Shown here: in pieces, positions 1 through 8,517 of the stretch
Layout of the letters: each line of letters begins with the position of its first letter
Numbering within the stretch: position 1 is the first letter of the stretch
Source of the DNA: Microbacterium limosum
GTDB taxonomy: Bacteria > Actinomycetota > Actinomycetes > Actinomycetales > Microbacteriaceae
DNA: 64,000 bases
Direction: 5' to 3'
NCBI RefSeq assembly: GCF_036324365.1
Contig: NZ_CP137080.1
Coordinates: forward strand, 1,860,001 to 1,924,000
Position numbers and translations under genes: made by a program
Notes under the pieces: generated by a model
Told to the model about the DNA's origin: nothing
The model's database searches: none
What the model saw: the letters and a program-made list of their open reading frames with translations, nothing else

Positions 1-1152
1 GTCGCGCTCGGCAAGTACGGCGAGATCTTCCGCCTGAACACCGCGGCATCCGGCGTCATCCCCCAGATCTCGATCATCATGGGGCCCGCCGCGGGAGGGG
101 CGGTCTACTCCCCGGCCCTCACCGACTTCGTCGTCATGGTCGACAAGACGAGCCAGATGTTCGTCACCGGCCCCGACGTCATCAAGACCGTCACCGGCGA
201 GGACGTCGGCATGGAGGAGCTGGGCGGCGCCCACACCCACAACACGCGCTCGGGCGTCGCGCATTACCTCGCCGACGACGAGGACGACGCGATCGACTAC
301 GTCCGGACGCTCCTGGGCTTCCTGCCCGACAACAACATGGCGGAGCTGCCGACCTACGAGTCCGGGTTCGAGTTCGAGACGACGGATGCCGATCGGGCAC
401 TGAACGCCGTGATCCCCGACTCGCCGAACCAGCCCTACGACATCCACCAGGTCATCGAGCGGCTCGTCGACGACGGCGAATTCCTCGAGGTGCAGCCGCT
501 GTTCGCGCCGAACATCGTGATCGGATTCGGCCGCGTCGAGGGGCGATCGGTCGGAATCATCGCGAACCAGCCGTCGCAGATGGCGGGCACCCTCAACATC
601 GACGCCGGCGAGAAGGCCAGCCGCTTCGTGCGGTTCTGCGACGCGTTCTCGATCCCGATCCTCACCCTCGTCGACGTTCCGGGCTACCTGCCCGGGACCG
701 ACCAGGAGTGGACCGGCGTTATCCGTCGCGGCGCCAAGCTCCTGTACGCCTACGCCGAGGCGACCGTTCCGCTCGTCACCGTCATCCTGCGCAAGGCCTA
801 CGGCGGCGCCTACATCGTGATGGGCTCGAAGCAGCTGGGCGCCGATGTGAACCTCGCGTGGCCGACGGCGGAGATCGCCGTGATGGGAGGCCAGGGCGCC
901 GTCAACATCCTGTACCGCGGCGAGATCAAGCGCGCCGAGGCCGCCGGCGAGGACGTCGCCGCCGTGCGCACGCGCCTGGCGAACGAATACACGTACAACG
1001 TGGCCTCTCCCTTCCTCGCGGCAGAGCGCGGTGAGCTCGACGGGATCATCGAGCCCGCCGCGACCCGGGTCGCGATCGCGAAGGCGTTCCGCGCCCTGCG
1101 GAACAAGCGCGCGAGCCTGCCCCCCAAAAAGCACGGGAACATCCCGCTGTGA
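1..1152 (+). CDS. Acyl-CoA (propionyl-CoA) carboxylase carboxyltransferase beta subunit, 5' truncated by window
   Basis: Carboxyltransferase subunit that moves CO2 from carboxybiotin to acetyl/propionyl-CoA, supplying malonyl- or methylmalonyl-CoA. The reading frame is open from base 1, so the N-terminus lies outside the window; about 383 C-terminal residues are visible. Crotonase-fold signatures include [13 protein letters not shown] and the C-terminal half with [13 protein letters not shown] and [12 protein letters not shown], typical of the AccD5/PccB family. The stop overlaps the epsilon-subunit start by 4 bp (GTGA). The biotinylated alpha subunit is about 5.5 kb downstream on the same strand. 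The identity is secure; whether acetyl- or propionyl-CoA is preferred cannot be told from sequence alone. Confidence 0.95.
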   Translation, partial: VALGKYGEIFRLNTAASGVIPQISIIMGPAAGGAVYSPALTDFVVMVDKTSQMFVTGPDVIKTVTGEDVGMEELGGAHTHNTRSGVAHYLADDEDDAIDYVRTLLGFLPDNNMAELPTYESGFEFETTDADRALNAVIPDSPNQPYDIHQVIERLVDDGEFLEVQPLFAPNIVIGFGRVEGRSVGIIANQPSQMAGTLNIDAGEKASRFVRFCDAFSIPILTLVDVPGYLPGTDQEWTGVIRRGAKLLYAYAEATVPLVTVILRKAYGGAYIVMGSKQLGADVNLAWPTAEIAVMGGQGAVNILYRGEIKRAEAAGEDVAAVRTRLANEYTYNVASPFLAAERGELDGIIEPAATRVAIAKAFRALRNKRASLPPKKHGNIPL

Positions 1153-1385
1153 GCGGCGACGCCGCCCCGGAGGACCGACCCGCACCCTCGATCGAGGTGC
1201 GTCGGGGCACCCCCACGGTCGACGAACTCGCCGCTCTCATAGCGGTGGTCTCGGAGGCCTACGCCGCCGAGGCCAGCTCTGCGACGGCGCCGGAGGAGAC
1301 CCGTCCCTCGGCCTGGGCACGCAGCGCGCGGGGCCTGCGGCGCCCCCTGGACCGCGGTGCGGGCTGGGCCGGATTCGCCGGCTGA
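1149..1385 (+). CDS. Acyl-CoA carboxylase epsilon subunit (AccE-like)
   Basis: Short 78-residue protein translated from a GTG that overlaps the beta-subunit stop by 4 bp. Actinobacterial acyl-CoA carboxylases carry a small epsilon subunit that stabilises the alpha/beta complex. The recognisable parts are an early [14 protein letters not shown] helix and the C-terminal W-S--R-LR-PL--G-GW motif (residues about 58-76), which is the family hallmark. The middle is low-complexity Ala/Glu, as usual for this poorly conserved family. Position directly behind the beta subunit supports the call. Confidence 0.82.
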   Translation: MSGDAAPEDRPAPSIEVRRGTPTVDELAALIAVVSEAYAAEASSATAPEETRPSAWARSARGLRRPLDRGAGWAGFAG

Positions 1386-1695
1386 GACCGGCCGGAACGC
1401 CTCCCCGCGTCGTCGGCGGCCGAAACAATGGATGCCGCGACGCACCGCCGTGCCACCTGTCCCCCAAAGTACCTACAGACGGCGCCGGGGGGCCGACGCA
1501 TACTTGTAGAGCGTGACGCGATCATGCGTAGGGTTGCGACCCCCGACTTTCGGGACAGCGGCCTCGCGGACGGTTTTCGGGTAACCTGTCCGCAACCTGG
1601 AGAGGGGCGGGCGGCTTCGCCGCCCCTCTCCTTCTTCATCCGAACGCGTCGCTCCGGTTCGTCCCCCCGCCGGAGCGGCGCGTCGGGGTGTCCGC
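1386..1695. other. 310-bp gene-free convergent intergenic region
   Basis: No credible ORF; the frames crossing it lack family features. It lies between accE (left) and the end of the two-component operon (right). Bases 1532-1597 have RNA-like pairing potential: 1532-1538 pairs with 1591-1597, 1542-1546 with 1550-1554, and 1566-1571 with 1588-1593; the first and last helices share bases, so they may be alternative. A CATACT hexamer at 1499-1504 could be a -10 element, but no good -35 is seen. A strong terminator hairpin follows at 1599-1631. Confidence 0.5.
1599..1631. terminator. GC-rich hairpin terminator between convergent operons
   Basis: A perfect 12-bp stem (GGAGAGGGGCGG with CCGCCCCTCTCC) with a 9-nt loop, followed on the plus strand by TTCTTC. 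It sits between the acc genes and the converging two-component operon, so it could end transcription from either side. Confidence 0.7.
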
Positions 1696-2718
1696 CTACC
1701 GGCCCGGATGCCTGATCTCGCGCCACAGGTCGACCGCGTCGTCACCCGACTCGTCGACGAGGAGTCGGCCGACGACCGTCACCGCGATCTGCGCATCCGG
1801 CGAGGTCCTGATGATGATGCGGTTCGAGGTCGAGCCCCGCAGGGTGTCGGCGAGTTCCTGCCTGATCGCACGGAGCGCATCGTCCGTGACACCCTCGAGG
1901 CCACCCTCGTCGAACACGCTCACCTGGGCACCGCGGCGCCGGGCAGCGTCGATCTCGGCTCGCACGGCGTCGTCGAGAAGCCGCGGACCGCGCAGTTCGT
2001 CGCGCAGTCGAGCCTCGGCGATCGCCGCTTCCCGCCTCTCGTCGTCGGAGAGGACGCCGTGCATCGCGATGACCCGTGTGAGGATCGGTCCGCCCACCGC
2101 GAGCGCCCGCTGCACCTGCACGCGCCGCTCCCGCTCGCGTCCCTCCTGCGCCGCCTCCCACGAGGACGTGACGGCCTGGAGCTCGGCGAGCTGGTCGGCG
2201 TCCCGTTCCGCCCGATCGATGAGGAAGACCAGGAGGTGCGCGACCCCGATCCACACGATGGAGCCGACGAGCCCCTGCCCGAGGGCATCGAGCGGTCCGA
2301 GCCACACCATCGCCCCGACCGAGAGCAGGACCGCGCCGATCCACGCGGTCGCGGTGCGCCGCCGCACCATGACGACGACCATGAGAGCCCCGAGCCCCCC
2401 GACGTACCATGTGCCGTAGGTCGCCGTGCGGGCGCCCGCGTCGCCGAGGGCGAGCCCGGTGGCCGTGGGAACCACGCCGGCGACCACGAGCGCGAGGATC
2501 GCCGCCCACCATGGCATGGGCTCCGCCCGGCGCGGCTCGCCGGGGGGCGTGCGCGGAGTGACTGCGACGCAGACCGCAGTGGTGACGAGATACAGCGAGA
2601 TGGCCGCGATCAGCAGCCACGGCCGATCCGGCATCTCCGGCGTCCAGATGATGCCCCTCGCCGCCTGGTAGGCGGCGAAGGCGAGAGCGAGAACGGATAG
2701 CACGGCGCGGACGGTCAC
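1696..2718 (-). CDS. Membrane protein resembling a degenerate histidine kinase
   Basis: 340 residues from a GTG that overlaps the stop of the adjacent sensor kinase by 4 bp. The N-terminal half has about five or six hydrophobic segments (residues about 5-160). A charged helix and a cytoplasmic domain follow. The layout parallels the neighbouring kinase: the helix after the membrane domain looks like an H-box without the HD pair, and the C-terminal DDALRAIRQELADTLR stretch recalls an N-box, but no G1 or G2 ATP-binding motif is visible. I infer a pseudokinase partner or co-sensor of the kinase; no tested function is known to me. It is the last gene of a three-gene operon. Confidence 0.6.
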   Translation of the reverse strand: MTVRAVLSVLALAFAAYQAARGIIWTPEMPDRPWLLIAAISLYLVTTAVCVAVTPRTPPGEPRRAEPMPWWAAILALVVAGVVPTATGLALGDAGARTATYGTWYVGGLGALMVVVMVRRRTATAWIGAVLLSVGAMVWLGPLDALGQGLVGSIVWIGVAHLLVFLIDRAERDADQLAELQAVTSSWEAAQEGRERERRVQVQRALAVGGPILTRVIAMHGVLSDDERREAAIAEARLRDELRGPRLLDDAVRAEIDAARRRGAQVSVFDEGGLEGVTDDALRAIRQELADTLRGSTSNRIIIRTSPDAQIAVTVVGRLLVDESGDDAVDLWREIRHPGR

Positions 2719-3983
2719 GACGCCTCCTGCCGCCACGTCAGCGTGACGATGGTCCCGCGCGGCGAGGACTCGATACGGGCGGTGCCGCCCACGGCTGCGA
2801 CACGGGCGAGGATGGAGGCGCTGATACCCAGCCGGTCGTCGGGGACCGCGTCGATGTCGAACCCTGTGCCCGTGTCGGAGACGACGATCTCCACTCCCGG
2901 CATTTCGGGCGCGAGCGACTCGGGCCGCCGCACGAGCGCGGTGAGGCCCTTCCCTTCGGCGTGCTGAACGGCGTTCGCCGCGGCCTGCGCGCTCGCGCGG
3001 ACGAAGGCCGCGCCCACCGCACCGGGGATGGACGGCTCGTCGCCGTCGCCCTCCACGCGCACGATGAGCCGCACCCCCATGTCCGCCATGGAGACCTGGA
3101 TGCCGCGGGCCAGCCCTGCGAAGCTCTGGGTCTGGGCGGCGGCTTCGGCCTCGGGGGAATCCACTTCCGCCAGCCCCTCCAGCGCCTCTCTCGCCATCGA
3201 CACGGCGAGGGAGCGCGCCCGCGGCCCGTCGGCCCGCTCCGCGGCGATGAGCGCCGCGAGCACGCTGTCGTGCATGAGGGCGGACACCGCGACCCGCTCC
3301 TCCTGCGCCGCCTCCGCCGCGGCGGCCTTGGCGTAGCCCTCGACGGTGCGCGCCCGCTCGCGGTCCACGCCGGAGGCCATGCGCCGGAAGATCGTCACGA
3401 GCGTGAGCAGGAGCACGCCGAGGATCAGCGAATAGGGCACTTCGAACAGCAGCGCTATCCAGAAATCGGGGGCGAAGTCGCCCTGCACGATGCGAACCAC
3501 GCCGTAGAGCAGGGGCGTCGCGATCGTCCAGCCGATCTGCAGCGCCGGCGGAAAGGCGATGACCGCCGCGATCGTCGCGACGTTGATGAGATACCACGGC
3601 CACGGTTCGGGGGTGGGGCCGATGGGCACCCCCGCGGTCGCGATCGGCCACACCGCGAGGAGCCCGACGAAGAGGATCGCGAACGCGCCGGCGACGACCC
3701 GGGCGGTGCGCTCGAACATGCACGCGACGACCATCACCGCGAGCGACCCGAACGTGATGACCAGCAGGGGGATCTTCCACCCCGGTCGCAGCCCGCCGTC
3801 GTTCGAGATGGCGAGGATCAGCGACTGGATGCCGAGGGCCAGGCTCGCGACCGCCACGGCGATCCCGGTGATCCGTTCGATCCGCCGCCGCGTGAACGTC
3901 CCCTGCCACGCTGCCGCGAAGCGGCCCTGGGGGATGTGCCCCCAGGCGCGGTCCGTCGGGGGAGCACCGGCGTCAATCGACAC
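2715..3983 (-). CDS. Two-component sensor histidine kinase (HisKA_3-like)
   Basis: 422-residue membrane sensor kinase. It has about six hydrophobic segments between residues 35 and 200, then a dimerisation helix with the motif ALMHDSVLAAL (His about 238, probable phospho-acceptor). A C-terminal HATPase domain follows with N-box AANAVQHAEG (about 335), G1 DTGTGFD (about 370) and G2 GISASI. The overlap with the response regulator gene upstream (11 bp) and the membrane protein gene downstream (4 bp) marks one operon. By family it should phosphorylate the adjacent LuxR-type regulator. The signal is unknown. Confidence 0.85.
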   Translation of the reverse strand: MSIDAGAPPTDRAWGHIPQGRFAAAWQGTFTRRRIERITGIAVAVASLALGIQSLILAISNDGGLRPGWKIPLLVITFGSLAVMVVACMFERTARVVAGAFAILFVGLLAVWPIATAGVPIGPTPEPWPWYLINVATIAAVIAFPPALQIGWTIATPLLYGVVRIVQGDFAPDFWIALLFEVPYSLILGVLLLTLVTIFRRMASGVDRERARTVEGYAKAAAAEAAQEERVAVSALMHDSVLAALIAAERADGPRARSLAVSMAREALEGLAEVDSPEAEAAAQTQSFAGLARGIQVSMADMGVRLIVRVEGDGDEPSIPGAVGAAFVRASAQAAANAVQHAEGKGLTALVRRPESLAPEMPGVEIVVSDTGTGFDIDAVPDDRLGISASILARVAAVGGTARIESSPRGTIVTLTWRQEAS

Positions 3984-4635
3984 CGGAGCCCTCCTCCGAG
4001 GGCTGGACGAGTCCGTCCTCCATCGCCCGGCGCAGCAGATCCACCTTCGTCGGGGCGGGGCGGCCGACCTCGACGTACTTGACCCGCACGCGGGTGATGT
4101 TCTCCTTGGCCGTGGAGTAGGCGACCCCCAGCCGGTCGGCGACGACCTTCAGCGGCAGCCCCGCGGCGTACAGGCGGAGCACCTCCCGCTCCCTCGCCGA
4201 CAGCTGCGCGTCGCCGAACGCACGATCGCCCTCGATGGCGCTCGCCCATTCGACGTTGTCGAGGCTCTCGCCGCGCGCGACCGTGCCGATCGCATCCATC
4301 ACGCCGCCGGTGGGCGAGCTCTTGCTCACGACCCCCGCCGCCCCGGCCATGAGGGCCTCGCGTACGGCCGCCGGCCGGTCGGCCACGGAGTGGATGATGA
4401 CGCTCGACCCGTCGGAGACCACGCGCGTCACGTTCTGGGTCACGGTGGAACCGTCGCCGAGGCTCAGATCCAGCACGACCACATCGGCGGGAGCCGAGCG
4501 CTCGCGATACCGCCACTGCAGGTAGTCGTCCACGGTGGCCCCGGAGAAGACGAGGTCGTGGCCGACGCGCGCCAGCGCGGCCTCCAGTCCCAGGCGCACG
4601 GATTCGTGATCATCGATCAGTGCGACCCTCGTCAT
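3973..4635 (-). CDS. LuxR/NarL-family response regulator
   Basis: 220 residues. The N-terminal receiver domain has the acidic pair IDDHE near residue 8, phospho-acceptor Asp about 56 in VVVLDLSLGDG, and a Lys in VVSKSSP. The C-terminal helix-turn-helix (about 145-185) carries the LSAREREVLRLYAAG signature of LuxR/NarL regulators. It is the first gene of the operon and overlaps the kinase by 11 bp, so it is presumably the kinase's cognate partner. Its targets cannot be inferred. Confidence 0.9.
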   Translation of the reverse strand: MTRVALIDDHESVRLGLEAALARVGHDLVFSGATVDDYLQWRYRERSAPADVVVLDLSLGDGSTVTQNVTRVVSDGSSVIIHSVADRPAAVREALMAGAAGVVSKSSPTGGVMDAIGTVARGESLDNVEWASAIEGDRAFGDAQLSAREREVLRLYAAGLPLKVVADRLGVAYSTAKENITRVRVKYVEVGRPAPTKVDLLRRAMEDGLVQPSEEGSGVD

Positions 4636-4680
4636 GCGACCAGACTAACGGGCCGGGCGAGGCCCGCCACGGTCGGGCCG

Positions 4681-5943
4681 TCAGCGTCGCCGCTGCAGCA
4701 CCGCGAGCGCCTCGACGTGGTGCGAGTTGGGGAAGAGGTCGAAGGCCCTCACGCTCGTGGGCTCGTAGCCGTGCAGCCCGAAGGTGCGCATATCGCGCGC
4801 GAGCGCGACGGGGTCGCACGCCACGTAGACGACGGTGCGCGGCTCCCGGGCGGCGATCGCCTCCACGACCGCCGTGCCGGCGCCTGCCCGCGGCGGGTCG
4901 AGGAGGACCGTCGCGGCTTGGCGCTCGGCCCGTGGAGCGGGTTCCGCGCCCGCCAGATACCGATCCACCCGCGCCGTGACGGCCTCGACGCCGGCGGCGT
5001 CGGCGAGGTTGCGGACGGCGTGCGAGGTGGCGCGCGGGGCCGACTCGACGGTGACGACGCGTGTGCCTGGGCCCCCGACATCCGCCATGACGCCGGCGAA
5101 GAGCCCCACTCCCCCGTACAGGTCGAGGTTGGCAGCCTGCGGCTCGAAGGAGGCGCCGCGCAACGCCTCCGCCACGGCGCCCGCGAGCGTGCGGGCCGCA
5201 CCGCGGTGCACCTGCCAGAAGCCGCCCGCGTCGAGGGCGAAGGATCGGCCCGCCGCCTCCTCCACGACGATCTCGCTCCCCGCGTCATCCGTGCCGCGTC
5301 GTGGGGAGTGCCGCGACCTGCCCGGCCGGTCGGGCCGCGGGACGATCCGGACACGGCCGTCTCCGGGCTGCACGAGGTCCACGCGGCCCGGCGCGGCAGG
5401 CCCGAGCGCGGCCGCCGCGGCGGCGATCTCGGGCGTCGCGAGGGGATGGGTCGCCACGGGGATGACCCGGTGGCTGCGCGCCGCGACGGGGCCTATGGCG
5501 CCTCCGGCGTCGACGTGGAGGCTGAGCCGCGTCCGCCACCCCCGCCCGTCGGCGTCCTCGCCGCTCACCGGCTCCACCTCGACATCCCACCCGACGCCGC
5601 CGAACCTCTGGAGCGCATCGCGCAGCACGTCGGCCTTCAGCGCACGCTGCCGCCCGAGCGTGATGTGCCCGAAGTCCGCGCCGCCCGGGCGGTCGCGAGG
5701 ATCGCGGGCCAGGTCCGCCTCCGGCCATACGTGCCGCGCCCGCCGGTCGGGGGAGGCCTCGAGCACCTCGAGGGTGTCGGCGCGCCAGAACGACGCCTTG
5801 GAGGCATCCGCCACCCGCGCCCTCACACGCTCGCCCGGGATCGCGTCGGAGACGAAGACAACCCGCCCGTCGTGGCGCGCGACGACGATCCCTCCGTGCG
5901 CGACGTCGGTGATCTCGAGCTCGAGGACGGCTGGCTCTTCCAC
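4681..5943 (-). CDS. TrmA/RlmD-family RNA (uracil-C5) methyltransferase with TRAM domain
   Basis: SAM-dependent RNA m5U methyltransferase family, 420 residues from the chosen GTG, which lies 36 bp from the divergent maf start. An N-terminal TRAM-like RNA-binding domain (about 3-60) precedes the Rossmann methyltransferase domain. This has a SAM-binding loop LYGGVGLFAG (about 275), LLDPPRAGAG, the nucleophile Cys in YVACDPVALARD (about 375) and the general-base Glu in HHVEAL near the end. The usual CNP is CDP here, a common actinobacterial variant. The substrate (23S rRNA or tRNA) is not decided by sequence. Confidence 0.85.
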   Translation of the reverse strand: MEEPAVLELEITDVAHGGIVVARHDGRVVFVSDAIPGERVRARVADASKASFWRADTLEVLEASPDRRARHVWPEADLARDPRDRPGGADFGHITLGRQRALKADVLRDALQRFGGVGWDVEVEPVSGEDADGRGWRTRLSLHVDAGGAIGPVAARSHRVIPVATHPLATPEIAAAAAALGPAAPGRVDLVQPGDGRVRIVPRPDRPGRSRHSPRRGTDDAGSEIVVEEAAGRSFALDAGGFWQVHRGAARTLAGAVAEALRGASFEPQAANLDLYGGVGLFAGVMADVGGPGTRVVTVESAPRATSHAVRNLADAAGVEAVTARVDRYLAGAEPAPRAERQAATVLLDPPRAGAGTAVVEAIAAREPRTVVYVACDPVALARDMRTFGLHGYEPTSVRAFDLFPNSHHVEALAVLQRRR

Positions 5944-5979
5944 GCGTCGAGCATTCCACAGCCCGGCTACGGTAGCCCC

Positions 5980-6627
5980 ATGCGTCTCTGCCTCGCCTCC
6001 ACCTCGCCCGCACGCCTCATGCTGCTGCGCCAGGCCGGCATCGAGCCCCTCACGATGGCTCCCGACGTCGACGAGGAGTCGGTCATCGCCGCCGTGGAGG
6101 CGGCCGAGTCCCGCATCCTCGAGCCCGCCGAGCACGTTCTGCTACTGGCACGGCGCAAGGCGGCGGATGTCGCGGCGCGCCTCGCCGAGGAGGACCCCTC
6201 CTTCGACGGCCTCGTCGTCGGGGGCGACTCGATGTTCGAGCTCGACGGCGAGGTGCTCGGAAAGCCGCACACCCCCGCGAACGCCCGCGCCCGATGGGAG
6301 GGCATGCGCGGACGCACCGGCGTGCTGCACTCGGGGCACTCCGTCTTCCGCATCTCCCCCGGCGCCGGCGCGCGCGAGGAGCACGCCGTCGCCGAGGCAT
6401 CGGTAACCTTCGCCGACGACGTCACGGACGACGAGATCGCCGCCTATGTCGCGACCGGTGAACCCCTGAACGTCGCGGGTGCGTTCACCGTCGACAGCCT
6501 CGGGAGCGCGTTCATCACGAGGGTGGAGGGAGACCCCTCCACGGTGGTCGGGATGTCGCTGTCCACGCTGCGGAGGCTGGTGCGCGAGCTGGGAGTGGAC
6601 TGGACCCGCCTGTGGCGGGACTTGTAG
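5980..6627 (+). CDS. maf: Maf-family nucleotide pyrophosphatase
   Basis: 215-residue Maf/HAM1-like nucleoside triphosphate pyrophosphatase, a house-cleaning enzyme acting on non-canonical or modified NTPs. Evidence is the N-terminal LASTSPARLMLLRQAGI signature (S-S-P-R phosphate site), GGDSMFELDGEVLGKP and GEPLNVAGAFTVDSLG. The position between the acc carboxylase subunits matches the accD5-accE5-maf-accA3 order known from mycobacteria. It diverges from the RNA methyltransferase gene. Confidence 0.92.
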   Translation: MRLCLASTSPARLMLLRQAGIEPLTMAPDVDEESVIAAVEAAESRILEPAEHVLLLARRKAADVAARLAEEDPSFDGLVVGGDSMFELDGEVLGKPHTPANARARWEGMRGRTGVLHSGHSVFRISPGAGAREEHAVAEASVTFADDVTDDEIAAYVATGEPLNVAGAFTVDSLGSAFITRVEGDPSTVVGMSLSTLRRLVRELGVDWTRLWRDL

Positions 6628-6705
6628 GGATCTCCCCACGCCTCCGGGAGTGTTTTGTGGGAGTGGCGCAAAGGAGGCGCCCCGCGCGTCGGTAGGCTGA
6701 CACTC

Positions 6706-8472
6706 ATGCCTCAGATCGGCAAGGTCCTCATCGCCAACCGCGGCGAGATCGCCGTCCGTATCATCCGAGCCACCCGCGACAGCGGAATCGCCTCGGTTGC
6801 CGTCTACGCCGACCAGGATCGGGATGCGCTGCACGCGCGGCTCGCCGACGAGGCGTACGCCCTCGGGGGTGCCACCAGCGCCGAGACGTACCTCTCGATC
6901 GAGAAGATCCTCTCCGTCGCGAGACGCTCCGGCGCCGATGCGGTGCACCCCGGCTACGGCTTCCTCGCCGAGAACGCCGCGTTCGCGCGCGCCGTGATCG
7001 AGGCGGGCCTGACATGGATCGGCCCCTCGCCCGACGCCATCGACGCGCTGGGCGACAAGGTCACCGCGCGCCACGTCGCCGAGAAGGTGGGGGCACCCCT
7101 CGCGCCCGGGACCCCCGGCCCCGTGGACTCGGCCGACGAGGTCGTCGCCTTCGCCCGCGAGTACGGCCTGCCGATCGCGATCAAGGCCGCCTACGGCGGC
7201 GGCGGACGCGGCCTCAAGGTCGCGCGGGAGTTCGACGAGATCGCCGAGATGTTCGAGTCGGCGACGCGCGAGGCGGTTACGGCCTTCGGGCGCGGCGAGT
7301 GCTTCGTCGAGAAGTACCTCGACAAGCCGCGCCACGTCGAGACGCAGTGCCTCGCGGATGCCGCGGGCAATGTGGTCGTCGTCTCCACCCGCGACTGCTC
7401 GCTGCAGCGCCGCCACCAGAAGCTCGTCGAAGAGGCGCCCGCCCCCTTCCTCACCGAGGAGCAGACGCGCGTGCTCTACGACGCGTCGAAGGCGATCCTC
7501 CGCGAGGTCGGCTACGTCGGGGCGGGGACCTGCGAGTTCCTCATCGGCGCCGACGGCACGATCTCCTTCCTCGAGGTCAACACCCGCCTGCAGGTCGAGC
7601 ACCCCGTCTCGGAGGAGGTCACAGGACTCGACCTCGTCCGCGAGCAGTTCCGGCTCGCCGAGGGCGGGCTGCTGGACTACGACGACCCCGAGGTGACGGG
7701 CCACTCCATCGAGTTCCGCATCAACGGGGAGGACCCGGGCCGCGGCTTCCTGCCCCAGCCCGGCCCGATCCACGTCTTCAAGACGTTCGGCGGCCCCGGC
7801 ATCCGCCTCGACTCCGGTGTCACGGCCGGCGACAGCGTCAGCGGGGCCTTCGACTCGCTGCTGGCGAAGATCATCGTGACCGGCCGCGACCGCGCCGAGG
7901 CGCTCAGCCGCGCGCGGCGCGCCCTCGACGAGTTCGAGGTCGCCGGCATGCCCACCGTGCTGCCGTTCCACCGCAAGGTCGTGCGCGACCCCGCCTTCAC
8001 CGCCGAGGACGGTCGGTTCGGCGTGTACACGCGCTGGATCGAGACCGAGTTCGACAACGACATCCCGCCGTGGGACGGCGAGCTCGGCGACACGGCCCCC
8101 GACCAGGGCCGCCACACCGTCGTCGTCGAGGTCGGCGGCAAACGCCTCGAGGTGAGCCTGCCCGACCGGGTCGCGCAGCCCGTCGGGACGGCCGGCCGGC
8201 CCGCGGCTGTGCCGCCGTCACGGCGCAGCCACGCGACGAGCGTCGTGGCCGGGGCATCCGGCGACGCCGTGCGCTCCCCCATGCAGGCGACGATCGTCAA
8301 GATCGCCGTCGCGGAGGGTCAGCAGGTCGTCAAGGGCGACCTCGTCGTCGTGCTCGAGGCCATGAAGATGGAGCAGCCGATCCAGGCCCACAAGGACGGC
8401 ACGATCGGCGCGATCGACGCGAGCCCCGGCACGACCGTGTCGGCCGGCCACCAGCTTCTGACGATCTCCTGA
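6706..8472 (+). CDS. accA3: Acetyl/propionyl-CoA carboxylase alpha subunit (biotin carboxylase + BCCP)
   Basis: 588-residue biotin-dependent carboxylase alpha chain. It carboxylates its own biotin with ATP and bicarbonate and works with the beta and epsilon subunits at the left edge. The biotin carboxylase domain spans about 1-450, with [26 protein letters not shown], the ATP-grasp loop [11 protein letters not shown] and [14 protein letters not shown]. After a linker comes the biotinyl domain, with Lys about 554 in EAMKMEQ as attachment site. The ATG at 6706 was chosen because the family starts just before [10 protein letters not shown]; a longer start at 6655 is possible but unlikely. Confidence 0.95.
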   Translation: MPQIGKVLIANRGEIAVRIIRATRDSGIASVAVYADQDRDALHARLADEAYALGGATSAETYLSIEKILSVARRSGADAVHPGYGFLAENAAFARAVIEAGLTWIGPSPDAIDALGDKVTARHVAEKVGAPLAPGTPGPVDSADEVVAFAREYGLPIAIKAAYGGGGRGLKVAREFDEIAEMFESATREAVTAFGRGECFVEKYLDKPRHVETQCLADAAGNVVVVSTRDCSLQRRHQKLVEEAPAPFLTEEQTRVLYDASKAILREVGYVGAGTCEFLIGADGTISFLEVNTRLQVEHPVSEEVTGLDLVREQFRLAEGGLLDYDDPEVTGHSIEFRINGEDPGRGFLPQPGPIHVFKTFGGPGIRLDSGVTAGDSVSGAFDSLLAKIIVTGRDRAEALSRARRALDEFEVAGMPTVLPFHRKVVRDPAFTAEDGRFGVYTRWIETEFDNDIPPWDGELGDTAPDQGRHTVVVEVGGKRLEVSLPDRVAQPVGTAGRPAAVPPSRRSHATSVVAGASGDAVRSPMQATIVKIAVAEGQQVVKGDLVVVLEAMKMEQPIQAHKDGTIGAIDASPGTTVSAGHQLLTIS

Positions 8473-8517
8473 CGCACGGCCGTCCCGAGCGGACGCCAGG
8501 CCCGCGGATGCCGCGGG

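Noticed and set aside
3559..6627. A 1022-codon open frame on the plus strand running across the two-component and methyltransferase genes into maf
   Set aside because: Only the part from 5980 has family features (Maf). The upstream part is antisense to well-supported genes and is an artefact of the high GC content.
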